Shown one piece after another: positions 36,159 to 47,271 of a stretch of DNA of 64,000 bases. The stretch lies in NCBI GenBank assembly GCA_014898415.1, contig RCTD01000028.1, positions 744,001 to 808,000 on the forward strand, given 5' to 3'. A program made the position numbers and the translations under genes. The notes beneath the pieces are model-generated. The model saw only the letters and a list, made by a program, of their open reading frames with translations, ran no database searches and was not told the DNA's origin. How positions within the stretch are numbered: position 1 is the first letter of the stretch; the number at the start of each line of letters is the position of its first letter. This DNA comes from Stromatinia cepivora. Its lineage: Eukaryota > Ascomycota > Leotiomycetes > Helotiales > Sclerotiniaceae.

Positions 36159-36554
36159 TTAATTTAGAATTATATATTTCCTGAACCTTATTTTTGAACT
36201 TTATTTTTTTTATATTTTATAGTTTCAGAGTATATACATTAATATTTTAGGTTTTAAAGTTTATAATAGTTTATAAAAAGGACAGATTCTGATGAAAAAA
36301 AAATGAGGATATTTTTTGATATTTATCATTTTGAATCTGTATTTTATTTTTCTTATACAAATTTTATTATTTGATAGATTGAAAATCAGATAGTTTAATA
36401 TATTTTCAAGTTTTATAAAAATAATCTATTGGATTATAAAATATTATACAAAATTTGTTCTTTTATTGTTGAATATATTTTATAGAAAAGAAAGGATTAT
36501 TCAAAAGAAAAAGGGGGATTATTCGATATATTGTGATTGCCGAAACAGCCCTAA

Positions 36555-39500
36555 ATGTAATATCCTTCAATACTTGAAGTATTATACATCCTTGAAAATG
36601 CTTTACTTATTTGGTAGGAATGGATTTTCCAAAATGATTTGAATAATTCATATAATTTGAATATTTAAAGTGATTTGAATATTCTAAAAGATTGCTATAC
36701 ATAGATTCAATTGGAATGGCAAAAGCTTCTCACCATCGGAGTGCATTCGAGACTATTCTACTGAAACTCTGTGACCAACGTCGGCCAATATCCAGAAGTC
36801 TACTCTAGACACCAACAATAAAAGTTCGTGAGTCAATATTTGGCACTCAATTTGAGTCAAATCCAGCTGAAACTAAGCAGTCAAAGAATGCAGTCCTCCG
36901 TCTCACGCAACAGAGTGATTTGTAGTCCAAATCTGTCCCTCTTTCCAGTGGACAGGACCAAAGAAATCTATCCCTCGTTGTTTTAAGCTGCTCAAATTTT
37001 TGCCTGTGTTAATCGACCACCAATGGAACGAGAAACTTACAACAAATACTTTCTGCAGCAACGTGGGCAAAGTTTGGTGGTAGTCAATATGCATGAGTAA
37101 ATTCCGTCGGTGCACATGTACAACTGAGCCCACAACACACTGTTATACATGCTCCTCAAACAATAACCATTTCTCCGTTACAAATACTGCCCTCCATATC
37201 CAGACTCTGAAGGGCCAGTAATCAATCGATTATCTCTGGCCCCGTGTACCGGAAATCATGAGTTGCACACAATAAATTCCATGAGCCATGTTTCCCAAAT
37301 GTAATAAGTCTGCATTATCCACTAGAATGTAGAAAGCATTTTATCCCCATCTCACTATCCGTGCAATAAACCAAACTAGCTACCTCGGCTCTGTGTCAAA
37401 GAACGGCCTCTGCTAGTAGCATTCCATCTACTTCATCCTCGGTAATTTCCTCGCTTGACTTACACTCACTGTTCGAGTTGTCTTCACTATCCAAAGAACA
37501 CTGACAGTAACAATCGCGATCGCCATCGAGGCCCGCATTGCGCGCCGCACAGAGGCCACGAAAGTCGTTCTCGTCCGCAGGACCCTCGTGCCACGGAGGC
37601 ACAATCCAGCGAGCGATATAAGCCGTACTATTTGCATTGCAGTGACAGTAACAATCATTGTCACTATTATCATGCTCAATCCCACCGCAATGATAGCAAT
37701 AATAAACCTCATCATCAAGACAACACTAATCATATCCAAGTTTTCCAATTCCACGCCCAGCTCTTCCTTCTTCTCCTGTACCGTCTTCAAGGCTTCCTTG
37801 AAGCGAAATACCAGAACTCCAACATGTTAAGATCGGCCCATTGGAAAGACACAATGTCGCTTAATTTCATGGGCACATAGTTCCGAAGATATTTAGATAT
37901 TTATCCAGGATTGAAGATGAGAGAAGGGGGGGGGGAAGTTTATCTTTATCGTCGGGAAAACCATACGGAAGAAATAGATAATTGTAAGATTAATTTTAAT
38001 GTACATATGCGATATTGCGACATCATCGCGCAATTTTGAGAATTGGGGTAGCTGCTCATCAGAGCTTATATCCTCATCGTCTAATGCACTATTTTCCATA
38101 TCTAGTAGTATGATCTTTGGGATTATGTTTTTGATGCTCGGTTCGTTTCGAATTCATGTGGTGATGTTTGCTGAGTTTGGTGAATGCTTTGGATTTTGAG
38201 AGTGGTTGGGTTTTTCTGTAGTGGGATGATAGTAATTAATGGGAATGGTTAGAATGATGAGATCTATCGCCGGAAGATATTAAGTATATGTACCCTAAAG
38301 CAAAAGCTTGAAATTTCTGCTGGATGTACAAGAATTCTCTAGCCGTGTGTCAAAATAATCGGTGGATGGGTATCTATCTACTAGAATATAGGCCTGACTT
38401 CCGCCGGTTTGTTTTGAATCTGCTCAAAGACATCTAAATACTACCTATAACATTGAAGCCATTAAGCCATGGGAAGTGAAGTAGATTGTAATGACTCGAT
38501 AGGAAGCGAGGAATGCTATCAAAAAACCCTCAAGACATACTTGAAAGCATGCGTGCTCAACAATTGTTCACTTCACTCGTCATGAAAATTGCAATCCCGT
38601 TACGGGAAAATTGAAGTCTTCTAGTAAGCACTATTTCCTGTTGATGGAATCCAGGCACTCCTTGTTTGAATGGGATCCATTGTAGTGATTAGCTAGAAGT
38701 AGGCGTCCCGCTTCCCTACGTACTTTAGCTCAGCTCAGAGGTTAATTAGATGAAACCACGGGCTTTCCGCTTCATTAGTAGATATTGATATGATCCACAT
38801 CCATCCTCTAGCTCGTTGTATTAGTTAGCCAGAGACCTTAAATCGATTCTTGATTCTTTGGCTTCCATAGAATTTAGCTCTTTACTAGGTAGTTATCACA
38901 ATAATAATGAACCCGTCTCCACCTGAATACGTACAATAGTAGAGCCTCGAGGTGACTTCAGCAGCTTTTCTAGTGATTTATGGGCTATAACTACCTGTGC
39001 TAGGGTGGGGGTTCTTCGTTTATCTAGATTATGGGAATATCAAGTTGAATTTCCATACAAAATTGAAATGTCCCGACGATGCGGTTTGGTGGCTTTAAGT
39101 CTCGCATTTCAACATGCTTCCCTTGCTCATCTTGATAGCACGTTGAATGTTGAATTTCAGCCCGAGAAACTCCGACGAAGGGAGTATCATTTAAAATCTT
39201 CGCCGAATCCCATTCAATAGGCTTTACGAGGGCAATTGCGGCTACCAGTGCATATCTGATACCTATGCATCGAATGGGGGATAGAATTTTCTCTGAGAAA
39301 ATAAAGTGTTGCGAGTCGTGACAAATTATGTGAATGTTAGATGGATGGATCCCTCCAAAAGAACTCAAATTCATGTGGGATTACCCCAGGATTTTGGTGA
39401 AGGACCGAGATCCTTGATGAACACATGATAATCAAAACAGAGCAAAGCGATGGAGAGGCCGATTGGTTGAGTAGGGGCAAGGATATGTGACCTGGGTAGC

Positions 39501-40823
39501 TCAACCCGGTGGCATCATGTATGTCAAAATGAAAGCAAGATTTTGACAGCTCAAGCTCATGCATGGTGTATCTGATGCGGAAATGCTTACGGCGCTGAGA
39601 ACGCTATGGAATTCACAAATTTTGGTCACGTGTGAATGATATGCTGAGTAACCATTAAATTACCCAAGTACCTCCAATCATGAATCTTTGAATCCTCATA
39701 AAAACAACACCATTCATGGACACACCCATCATTCGTCAAAAGTTGGGCTTTAAATGTAAAATATGCCTGTCTGTACTCGTCGCCTGCTCCTGTGCCACCG
39801 GAGAACTTTCTGCCTAGGTAGGAATCAATATTACAGTTGGCGAGTCATTGATTATATCCTTCATTTTCATTCGTTGATTTGGTCTGATCACTATCTCCTA
39901 ACCATATTATGGAGATATCATCAGCCGCGAATCACCAACATGCAGGCATCAGTCGTTGCCTTCAATATCCTCACTACCATACTGCTATCAAATTCAAAGC
40001 AGGTACAGTCAGATTTTAGTGCCCTCCATGGTTTCTACTCCGTACTCCGTGCTGCATACAAATGTTTGTACCCACAAATTGTCATGGACTCATGGCAAGT
40101 TGTTTACGGACGGCCAAGACCATACAATTGATAGTCAGAAGTTGGGACAAGCTTTTCCAAGCATTTTCTACAATCATAGGTAACTGTTTGGCTGGCGCTG
40201 CAGGAAGGGAGGAACGGAACGTAATATGACCCTGCCTAAGAGAATTGTAAGCCTCCTCCCCGCCCTCATCACATCAAAAGCCCGTTCACCTAGTCAGTCA
40301 TCGCTTCGGGGGACTTATCTTAGGATTATCACTATCTTGAATAGGAAGGTGCGTATGCCGCCATATCCTGACCAAGGAAAGTTTTATCGACACAATGAAC
40401 TACTGGATAACTTTCCGAGATACAAAACTCTATTTATCAAGTTCTAGCGTAATTTATCAATATTCTAGAAATTGCGCTAGCCAATGGTAATGCATTTACT
40501 TTAGTAACTGTTGCTGTTGCTTCAAATCCTGCTCACTATTGTCATTTCCGTTGGTGGAACGCTTGCTATCTGCCCATGATACACTAATGTTCTAGCTTGA
40601 TGCTTATCTGCATGATCATCCTGTTAACTACTTGAAGAAGGTGTAAATGAAACACCACCACTCTTACCCCTCCCATACATAAATTTATTAAAGGTATTTA
40701 AGATTTATCGACTCCCTCCCTTCCCATCACGAAAGGCTTTTTCAATTCTATTCATTATTTTTCACCAAGAGCAAGTCCTGTAGGCCTATTCTCTTGATTT
40801 GCTCTCCTCATATCTAGCCCAAT
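36555..40823. other. 4.3-kb region, no confident gene apart from a Cys-rich candidate
   Basis: Right flank of the transposon stack up to the permease. A minus-strand candidate at 37397-37731 is listed separately. Between 38100 and 40800 there are only short unlinked frames, such as 39024-39374 (-) and 39763-40131 (+), without family resemblance. A run of ten G lies near 37926-37935. The stretch just before 40824 is CT-rich and is probably the permease promoter/5' UTR. Confidence 0.45.
37397..37731 (-). CDS. possible terminal exon of a Cys-rich acidic protein (gene or relic)
   Basis: Reading leftward from a possible acceptor (TGATTAG, ending at 37732), an open frame of ~111 codons runs to TGA. 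It encodes an acidic Cys-rich sequence with two similar units: YYCYHCGG...DNDCYCHCNAN and CAARNAGLDGDRDCYCQCS. Spaced CxxC/CxC pairs suggest metal binding, but no family was recognised. Upstream on the same strand, an ATG at 38099 opens MENSALDDEDISSDEQLPQF and could be a first exon; the joining exons were not resolved. A second Cys-rich fragment (KLCPRCCRKYLL) lies downstream near 37050. The 120-codon frame overlapping at 37428-37790 is a shifted reading of the same DNA and looks artificially hydrophobic. Confidence 0.35.
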
Positions 40824-42670
40824 ATGACTACGCAGGTGGCAAATCTCGCTCTGGAGGGTGGTGATCCACGAGATCCTCACCATCCAATGGTAGGCGACGC
40901 TAAAGCGGTGGAATTGGCAATGTTGGGCGCTATACACGATCCCAGCATCACATTCGAAGAATATGTCTACTGGGCTGAAATCACTCGTGCCGAGGAGAAA
41001 GTTGCCAATGAAAAGTTCATTGCAGCTCAAGGACCGAGAAATTGGAAGAGCACAATTACAAATCGGTTCTCTCGTGGAAAAGTCCCCCCTGAAACATATG
41101 ACACTCCATCCGCGACAACTTTAGCTTCAAAGGACGCTATTGACGAAAAATCTGTTGTCCCTGATGGAACACGTCAATCGGCTGTTTCGGAGGCTGAGTG
41201 GAAGACGGCGAGTCGTGCTGTCCGTACGGCTGGCTGGTCGGGTGTCTTCTACCTCATCACAACTGATATTCTTGGACCTTTCAGTGTTCCTTGGGCCTTT
41301 GGGCAAATGGGCTGTAAGTAAATTTAATATCAAAAGTTCAACAGAAGTACTAACATGGAGGTACAGACGGACCGGGAATTGCTCTCTACACTGTATTCGG
41401 TGGATTTGCTTTATATTCTGGCTGGCAACTCTACACTATCTTCCTTGCACTTGACTCGGATAAATACCCAGCAAAATCGTACGGTGACCTCTTTTTCCGT
41501 GTTTTTGGAACCTGGGCACGACATGCAATCAACGTCGCTCAAAGTGTTCAACTCCTGCTCACTGTATCTATCCTCATTCTCTCCAACGGCCAATCTATTG
41601 CACAAATCTCTAAAGGAAACCTTTGCTTCATTGTCTGTTTGATAATTTTCATGGCCGCCGGTATGGTCTTAGGACAAATTCGTACACTCCAAAGATTCGG
41701 TTGGTTAGCGAATTTCGCCGTCTGGATCAACATCCTCATCATATTCATCTGTATGGGTGTTGTCGCCAACTCGCCACCCAATTATGCTACAATCGAAGCT
41801 TCTTTTGGTGATACTTTCGGTCCTGGTCCTGTCCACAGATATGCCGGTACCCCTCCCGCTGGCAAAGCGACTGGTGGAGACGGATTTGTCGGTTCTCTGA
41901 ATGGTTTAAACCAAGCTGTATACTCATACGGTGGTGCTATGCTTTTCGTTGCTTTCCTGGCTGAAATGCGTCATCCTATGGATTTCTGGAAGGGTCTCAT
42001 CTGCGCCGATCTATTCATCTACTTTGTTTACATGTTCTTTGGTATCTTTGTCTACTCCTACCAAGGACAATATGCATACAACCCCGTCATTCAAGGTCTT
42101 TCGCCGTACAACTGGCAAACCGCAGCAAATATCATGAATTTGATCACCGGTCTTATTGCCGCTGTACTTTACGGGAACATTGGTATCAAAGTTGCATACA
42201 TTGATGTCTTCCAAGGTATCCTCAAAGCCCCACCTTTGACCACCAGACCCGGTAAAATTCTTTGGATTGCCATGGTGCCTTTGTACTGGGCAATTGCTTT
42301 TGTCGTCTGCGCTGCCATCCCCCAATTCTCTTACATCAGTGGTCTTGTTGGCGCAATTTGCATTTTACAATTCACATACACATTCCCCGCCATTCTCGGT
42401 GTTGGATATCAAATTCAAAAAGACGCCATGCTTCCAGGAGAAGAGTCATTTGACCCCCGAACTGGAAGTTACAGTTATATCGATAGAGGTGTTGAGAGAT
42501 GGATCAGAGGATTCAAGGTTAACTGGCTTTTCAACATCTTCAACTTTATATACTTTCTCGGAGCCTTGACCACGGCGGCTCTGGGTATCTATAGTAGTTG
42601 TCTTGGTTTGATCAGTGCTTTTAGTGGGTCCAGTGCTGCAACTAGTTTTGGTTGCACGTCGCCTGTTTAG
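40824..42670 (+). CDS. Mtr-type neutral amino-acid permease (AAAP family)
   Basis: Two exons, 40824-41313 and 41367-42670, with a 53-nt intron (GTAAGT..GTACAG, branch TACTAAC) splitting the Gly-Tyr of FGQMGYGPG. 597 residues. A ~130-residue polar N-terminal tail precedes about 11 membrane segments: GVFYLITTDILGPFSVPWAF, the signature GIALYTVFGGFAFYSGWQLY with LALDSDKYPAKSYGDL, LLTVSILILSNGQS, IIFMAAGMVLGQIRTLQRFG, NILIIFICMGVVANS, then YSYGGAMLFVAFLAEMRHPM, LFIYFVYMFFGIFVYSYQGQ and later helices. These match fungal Mtr-like proton-coupled importers of neutral aromatic/aliphatic amino acids at the plasma membrane. Exact substrates cannot be read. Start chosen as the first ATG of the frame, after a CT-rich leader. 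Confidence 0.9.
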
Positions 42671-43982
42671 GTGTGGAGTTTGTTTTTCTAGATGCTAGAG
42701 TCGGAATTCGTCGCTGTATGAGTTGGTTAATTTATTACGGAGAAGGAATAGAAGTCCGTGGATTTATGGGGCTTGAAATGTGGAATGGAGATTTGGGGGC
42801 TAATACCCTTGGAAGATGTTAGATTATACTCAGGTTGCAAGAGCAATACTTGAAATGAGCTTGACTGCAGAAATATTCTTAAAAGATTCTCCGTTTAGTT
42901 ATACCCTAACATTTTAATATATCATTATTTGCTTTATATGAACTTGACTTAGTGTATCCAATAATCCCACTGGAGTCTTATCAGAATTCTTCGGGCGTTT
43001 TTAAAACTTTAAAGCTTTGAAAATTTCATAGGGACTCAATATTCGAAAGATATCTTCTTGTTGACTCCGAGGTTAAGTGGGAATGTCCAATGGTCCGGAC
43101 TGCAATTGCAATTCGATAAAATGGCACAACCATATCATACGGCAGAACATTCTGGTGCTATTTAATAGAAAGAACAACTATATTCCCATATCTTTCATTC
43201 TGGAAATATATATCATTAAGTTAGTTAGTTTACTGTAGATTAGATAGAAACTCAGAAAATGAAAGTGATGCTCCGTCCTCTATTTCCTTGTTGAAATATC
43301 TATCATTTATATATATTCCTCACACCCGAAAATGCATTATGCAATACGAGTACTGACTACTCTAAAGAAATCCATATCCGGGATTTTCTTCTCTCTCATC
43401 CCATCAATATATCTACACCCCACCAAATGGAACTAACATGGCCGATCCACCCCTCGACACCCCCATACCCCAGTCTCCACTCTCTATCCTATCCCCACTA
43501 AATCAAACTAAATTTTGACACTACCCATTAATTCCCACTATTCTTCTCCACGAATCAACTTTATATCCACGTCTTTAAAGTATACTCACAAAATTACGAC
43601 TAGTTTACATGAATATGCATTTCTGAATACCCTTCTCTCGAAACGGCATTTTACCATTCTTCCCTCTGCTTCCCATCCCCTAATTCTGATTTCTTCATTT
43701 CATCCCATCATCCTTCTTATTTGAGCACTTCCAATACCACAAAAATCATATAGATTACATAAATCGTATTTAAAAAACATCTTTCTTGCTAATATACTTC
43801 CTTCCTTCCTTCCAGACTAGACAGTCTGGACTGTATGGGCAGACCAATAACTCAACTCTCCAGAATCACGATAGAGATACAGAAATGTGCCAAATCAAAC
43901 CTTCCCACCAGTAAAAAGTAAAAGAGAAAAAGTACACACGAAACAAAAGAAGAAGGAAACTAGTAAAAGAATAAAAGAAACC
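42671..43982. other. intergenic, no gene recognised
   Basis: 3' flank of the permease and upstream DNA of unclear role. The part at 43390-43720 is very C/T/A-rich with few G. Nothing codes convincingly. Confidence 0.5.
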
Positions 43983-44073
43983 CAACACCCAAGAGATTCG
44001 AACTCCTTGCTCCCGAAAGAAACAACTTAGCGCGCCCAAGAGGCCATCGCGTTAATCACTCCACTAAGGTGCC
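43983..44073 (-). tRNA. class II tRNA-like locus, anticodon uncertain, possible pseudogene
   Basis: Read leftward, 91 nt. The 5' acceptor GGCACCT can pair with GGGTGTT (with three G-U pairs). The A-box-like TAGTGGAGTGA matches TRGYNNARNGG except the last base. A long variable arm pairs TTGTTTC with GGAGCAA (7 bp), as in Ser/Leu tRNAs. The T arm AGGAG-TTCGAAT-CTCTT is sound. The anticodon arm is not: the expected GATGGC..GCGCGC halves do not pair well, and the loop at the standard position would read CTT. It may contain an intron, be a degenerate copy, or be misjudged. Confidence 0.35.
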
Positions 44074-46083
44074 TTGGGGTGGTGTAAGAGAGTCTCTGAT
44101 ATTCATGGAATGTGCGAGGGAAATTGGAGAAGAGAGCCAAGTAAGGTTTGGATATAAAAGGCACATTGATGATTGGTTTTACTTACCACCTTCCCGATTA
44201 AACACTTGTAGAATGATAACCCGTTTAATTTCTCCTCGGTTCACTAGCGTAGGAGTATGGTTCAGATGGTTAAGGACAGAGAAGGGTACTTGGTAGGTCT
44301 GAGTGTGCTTTTTGGAAGTTCTCACGGGGAATGGGGGAGATGCAATGCCGGTTGGAAAATGCGGTTCTTGGAGGTTTTAGGACGGTTAGTGGGGTCGTGA
44401 ACTTTTTTTGCATGGCGATGGGAATATACTGTGTGTATATACGGGATGTAAAGGTGAACGAACCAGAAGACCACGAGGAAGAAGAATTAATTGTGGTTTA
44501 GCACAAACCAACCTCAGGGATGCGGTTAAATTAGTGACGTTTAAAGGAAATACTGAAAGCAACGAAGAGATACTTTATGAAATATCGCAAGAATCGTCTC
44601 AAATACTCTCTTTCACAGAAATGATATCGTATAATTGAGTATGCACATAAAGGTAAAACTACATTAGATAGATATATGACGGTGCAAATCCGGCAATCTA
44701 CTAAACAGCATTTAGTAGATCAAAAAGTCAAGTGAGGGGGTAAGTAAGTGTAGAAGCAGATCTCGCGAACCAATGATAGGTAAGACTTACAACAGTGATA
44801 CCTCCCTTCCAACCGAACAACAAGCAGACATCATACTCATTCTTTGACAACGGAATACCTATCCATCTAAGTAAGTTTAACTTTCAAGACACTCAAGAAC
44901 AAATGACTATACTCTGCAGTGAATATGATACCTAGTACCTATAGCATAGCACCATCCGTGTGAACAACATACATCACAACGCAGCTAAATTTCCACCTTT
45001 CACATTCACCAGGGGAATTTGACATGGCATAAACAGAGCCAGGAGTCTGTCATTAGGACTCGACTCATTGAATCTTCACTTCAGATGAATGCACAGGAAG
45101 CAATTCTCATAAGTGTGGGATTGGGATACAAGATTTCCCCGCGCCCATCCGACTTCCCACTTAAACATGGATAGCAGCAAGTTCTCAGTCATTAACACTT
45201 ATAATAGCGTGGATAATGCAAACTTGTCAATCTTTCTGTTAGTTGACATCATTGACTTTTGACCTTGAAATCAGGCCTAACTACTTGTTGATAGTGATGG
45301 TACTTCAATCATCGTACTTAAGACGCAACAGGTTACATATCGCGTTTCTTTCCTGGTCCTTAATTGGAAGATTATAGCATTCCAGAACATTTGACTGAGG
45401 TAGAATAATTAGATGGAGATGCCGTAACAAGAATTATCTCCCTATCCGCGGGGCCAACGGTCTCTAGAACTTGATGGTTGGAAGAAGGCCTACCGATGGC
45501 CTACAGAAAAGAGAAGTCTATTCTATTTCATTGTTCGTATCTTGTGTCATCAATTGAGGAAATCGAAAGCTTTTTCGAAATTTCAGAATTTTGAATTTTG
45601 AAATTGAAAACCACAGATGATGAGGGAAAAGTGATGAAGAAAACAGTTGGCATTAAATTATCCGCGAGAAACAATCTGCCATGTGCGTTGGAAAGAAACG
45701 TCATTGAAATAAGCCATCGATGCAAAATCGCCCCAATGGTGATCCGGTATTTGTTCTGGGCAGAACAAACAACACCTTACGAGGTGGCTTTCACCACCAA
45801 GTGAAGTGACTACTACTAATAAGAGTAGTTTAATGGAGTCTGGACCATTTGTGCATTGTCAGTCAGGAAATATCCTAGACCTATGATTTTTGATACCATC
45901 CATTCTCCGATGCCTAAAGATATCATCCTTCTATCATCATTGCCTCTCCGCAATTCGGTACTCGAATCTGCCGTCTCTCAGCCATGCAGTATCCCACTTT
46001 CCCAATTCCACGACCTAGACATCCCTAGGCTGCACTATCCCTTCACCCCTTATCACCATAATTTGCCAATATTGTCTCCCCAT
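44074..46083. other. intergenic, no gene recognised
   Basis: Contains only short frames (for example 44408-44638 +, 45856-46128 +) without family resemblance, and the 3' flank of the ARPC5 gene at the right end. No transposon ends or tandem arrays were seen. Confidence 0.5.
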
Positions 46084-46756
46084 TTATACTTTTCTCCAGT
46101 CAGTCATACATCTTCCCACACACCCTAACCCCGCAACTTCCACGACCTTCTCATGCCAGCTGAGTAGTACACTCATTGACGAACCACTACTTTCATTCTG
46201 CGCTCCAGGTCTACCACCTCCGATTTGCGAGAATCCGGTACTTTGCGGCGTAAGCTTGCTCGTGTTCGCATTTGTGGTTTTGGATTCCATGCCCTTATAT
46301 CTGCCATCAATGCATCGTTAGTAATACTTTCAAATAAAAGGTAAAGCCACGAAAATCTAGGAGAATCACGCACAAATATTTCATCAAGCAATCCACAATA
46401 TCAACACCACCCTCACTATCCATAACCTTCTTCAACAATGGTGTCATTTCGCTCGCCTTGATACTTTGTAATACCTCCATAACAGTTGCCAAATGAAGCT
46501 CCTTGACCTGTTCACTACTTCCATATGGTGCATTCTCAAGAGCACCCCTCAAAGCACCTTCTGGATCACCTCCGCGAAGCAATTGTCGTACTTGTTGAGC
46601 AAGAGTTCGAATGTCGGCATCGGAGACTGGAGGGAATTGTGCGGCGAGGGTGGAGACGTCGAAGTTTGTAGAGGAGTCAGGATCGAGGGCATCGATATTG
46701 ATCGTACGCCAGTTATCATTTAAGGTAGCATTGGAGACTTGTTGAATAATAGACAT
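46084..46756 (-). CDS. arc15: Arp2/3 complex subunit 5 (ARPC5, p16)
   Basis: Two exons, 46374-46756 and 46084-46300, across a 73-nt intron (donor GTGCGT, branch TTACTAACG, acceptor GGCAG), give 199 residues, normal for fungi. Diagnostic blocks are NWRTINIDALDPDS near the N terminus, RQLLRGGDPEGALRGALENA, and LHLATVMEVLQSIKASEMTP, then DCLMKYLYKGM across the splice and VLLSWHEKVVEVAGLGC in the second exon. The C terminus reads GLGCVGRCMTDWRKV, somewhat different from the usual GLGCIVRVMTDRRTV ending as I recall it. ARPC5 is the smallest structural subunit of the Arp2/3 complex, which nucleates branched actin at endocytic patches. Confidence 0.92.
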
Positions 46757-47004
46757 CTTGAAGGTTTGTTTCGTAGATAGGATGTGAAAGGTGTGTTCTA
46801 TTGATACCTACTGGCGTGTCAATCTCGCCAGCAATGCTTTTGTGAGCTTCAAAATAAAGTTCAGATGACTTTCAATACTTCTTCTCTCTCAGAATCCCGA
46901 GTCTTGATTGTTGTCAGTGATTTTTATTGTTGTGCTTGTTTATTTCAATAATGTTATCATTGATCCGCGGTAAGCTTCCTCAAGCTCGTTGTAACACAGC
47001 TGTT

Positions 47005-47271
47005 CTACGGTAACCTTAGACACATCGCCCACATTCTACGTTTAGCCTTTTCTGCCATTGACGCACTCTTACCCCCTTCATCCTTCTCTGCATATTCCAG
47101 AATCGTGTTCGTCTGTTTGTCTGAAGATCCTATCACCTCATTTCCGTCCACTTCCTCGAAAAAATACGTATATGTTTGGAATTCATCAATATCAAATTGG
47201 ATTTGTTTCCATGAGGATGATTGCTTTTGGAATTTAAGTTTGTAATTATTTGCTTTTTCGAGGACAAACAT
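47005..47271 (-). CDS. possible small protein, unrecognised
   Basis: An 88-residue frame starting at MFVLEKANNYKLKF (ATG 47269-47271). The frame stays open upstream to 47328 and a possible acceptor (TGATCAG) lies just beyond, so it may be a last exon. Composition is protein-like, with alternating charged and aromatic residues (SSSWKQIQFDIDEFQTYTYF) and a basic end. No family recognised. Diverging or overlapping transcripts from ARPC5 cannot be excluded. Confidence 0.3.
   Translation of the reverse strand: MFVLEKANNYKLKFQKQSSSWKQIQFDIDEFQTYTYFFEEVDGNEVIGSSDKQTNTILEYAEKDEGGKSASMAEKAKRRMWAMCLRLP

Larger units (their letters stand above)
29110..36163 (+). mobile_element. Ty3/gypsy LTR retrotransposon with TTAAT target duplication
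   Basis: Element 29115-36158 (7044 bp) with target duplications TTAAT at 29110-29114 and 36159-36163. LTRs are 282 bp each, 29115-29396 and 35877-36158, starting TGTCACGAATCG in the left copy and ending TGCGTCACA in the right. A polypurine tract (CAAAGGGGGGGGATAA, 35861-35876) abuts the 3' LTR. Internal order is protease, reverse transcriptase, RNase H, integrase, which makes it Ty3/gypsy. All coding is riddled with stops. It landed in the remaining Harbinger-like sequence, 26 bp after the pogo-like element. Confidence 0.9.
27019..36551. mobile_element. PIF/Harbinger-like TIR element split by two later insertions
   Basis: GGGCTGTTTCGGCAA at 27019-27033 is exactly inverted at 36537-36551, and TAA flanks both ends (27016-27018 and 36552-36554). 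A 3-bp TAA duplication with G-rich 15-bp terminal repeats fits the PIF/Harbinger superfamily. Beyond the perfect 15 bp the ends remain loosely similar (TCGAATATTCC versus TCGAATAATCC). Subtracting the two nested elements and their target duplications leaves about 630 bp (27019-27236, 29091-29114, 36164-36551) with no coding frame, so the original was a non-autonomous, MITE-like element. Superfamily assignment rests on ends and target site only. Confidence 0.6.

Noticed and set aside
37428..37790. 120-codon minus-strand frame that looks like a membrane protein
   Set aside because: It is a shifted reading of the Cys-rich acidic frame; its Ile/Val/Met-rich content is an artefact of that shift.
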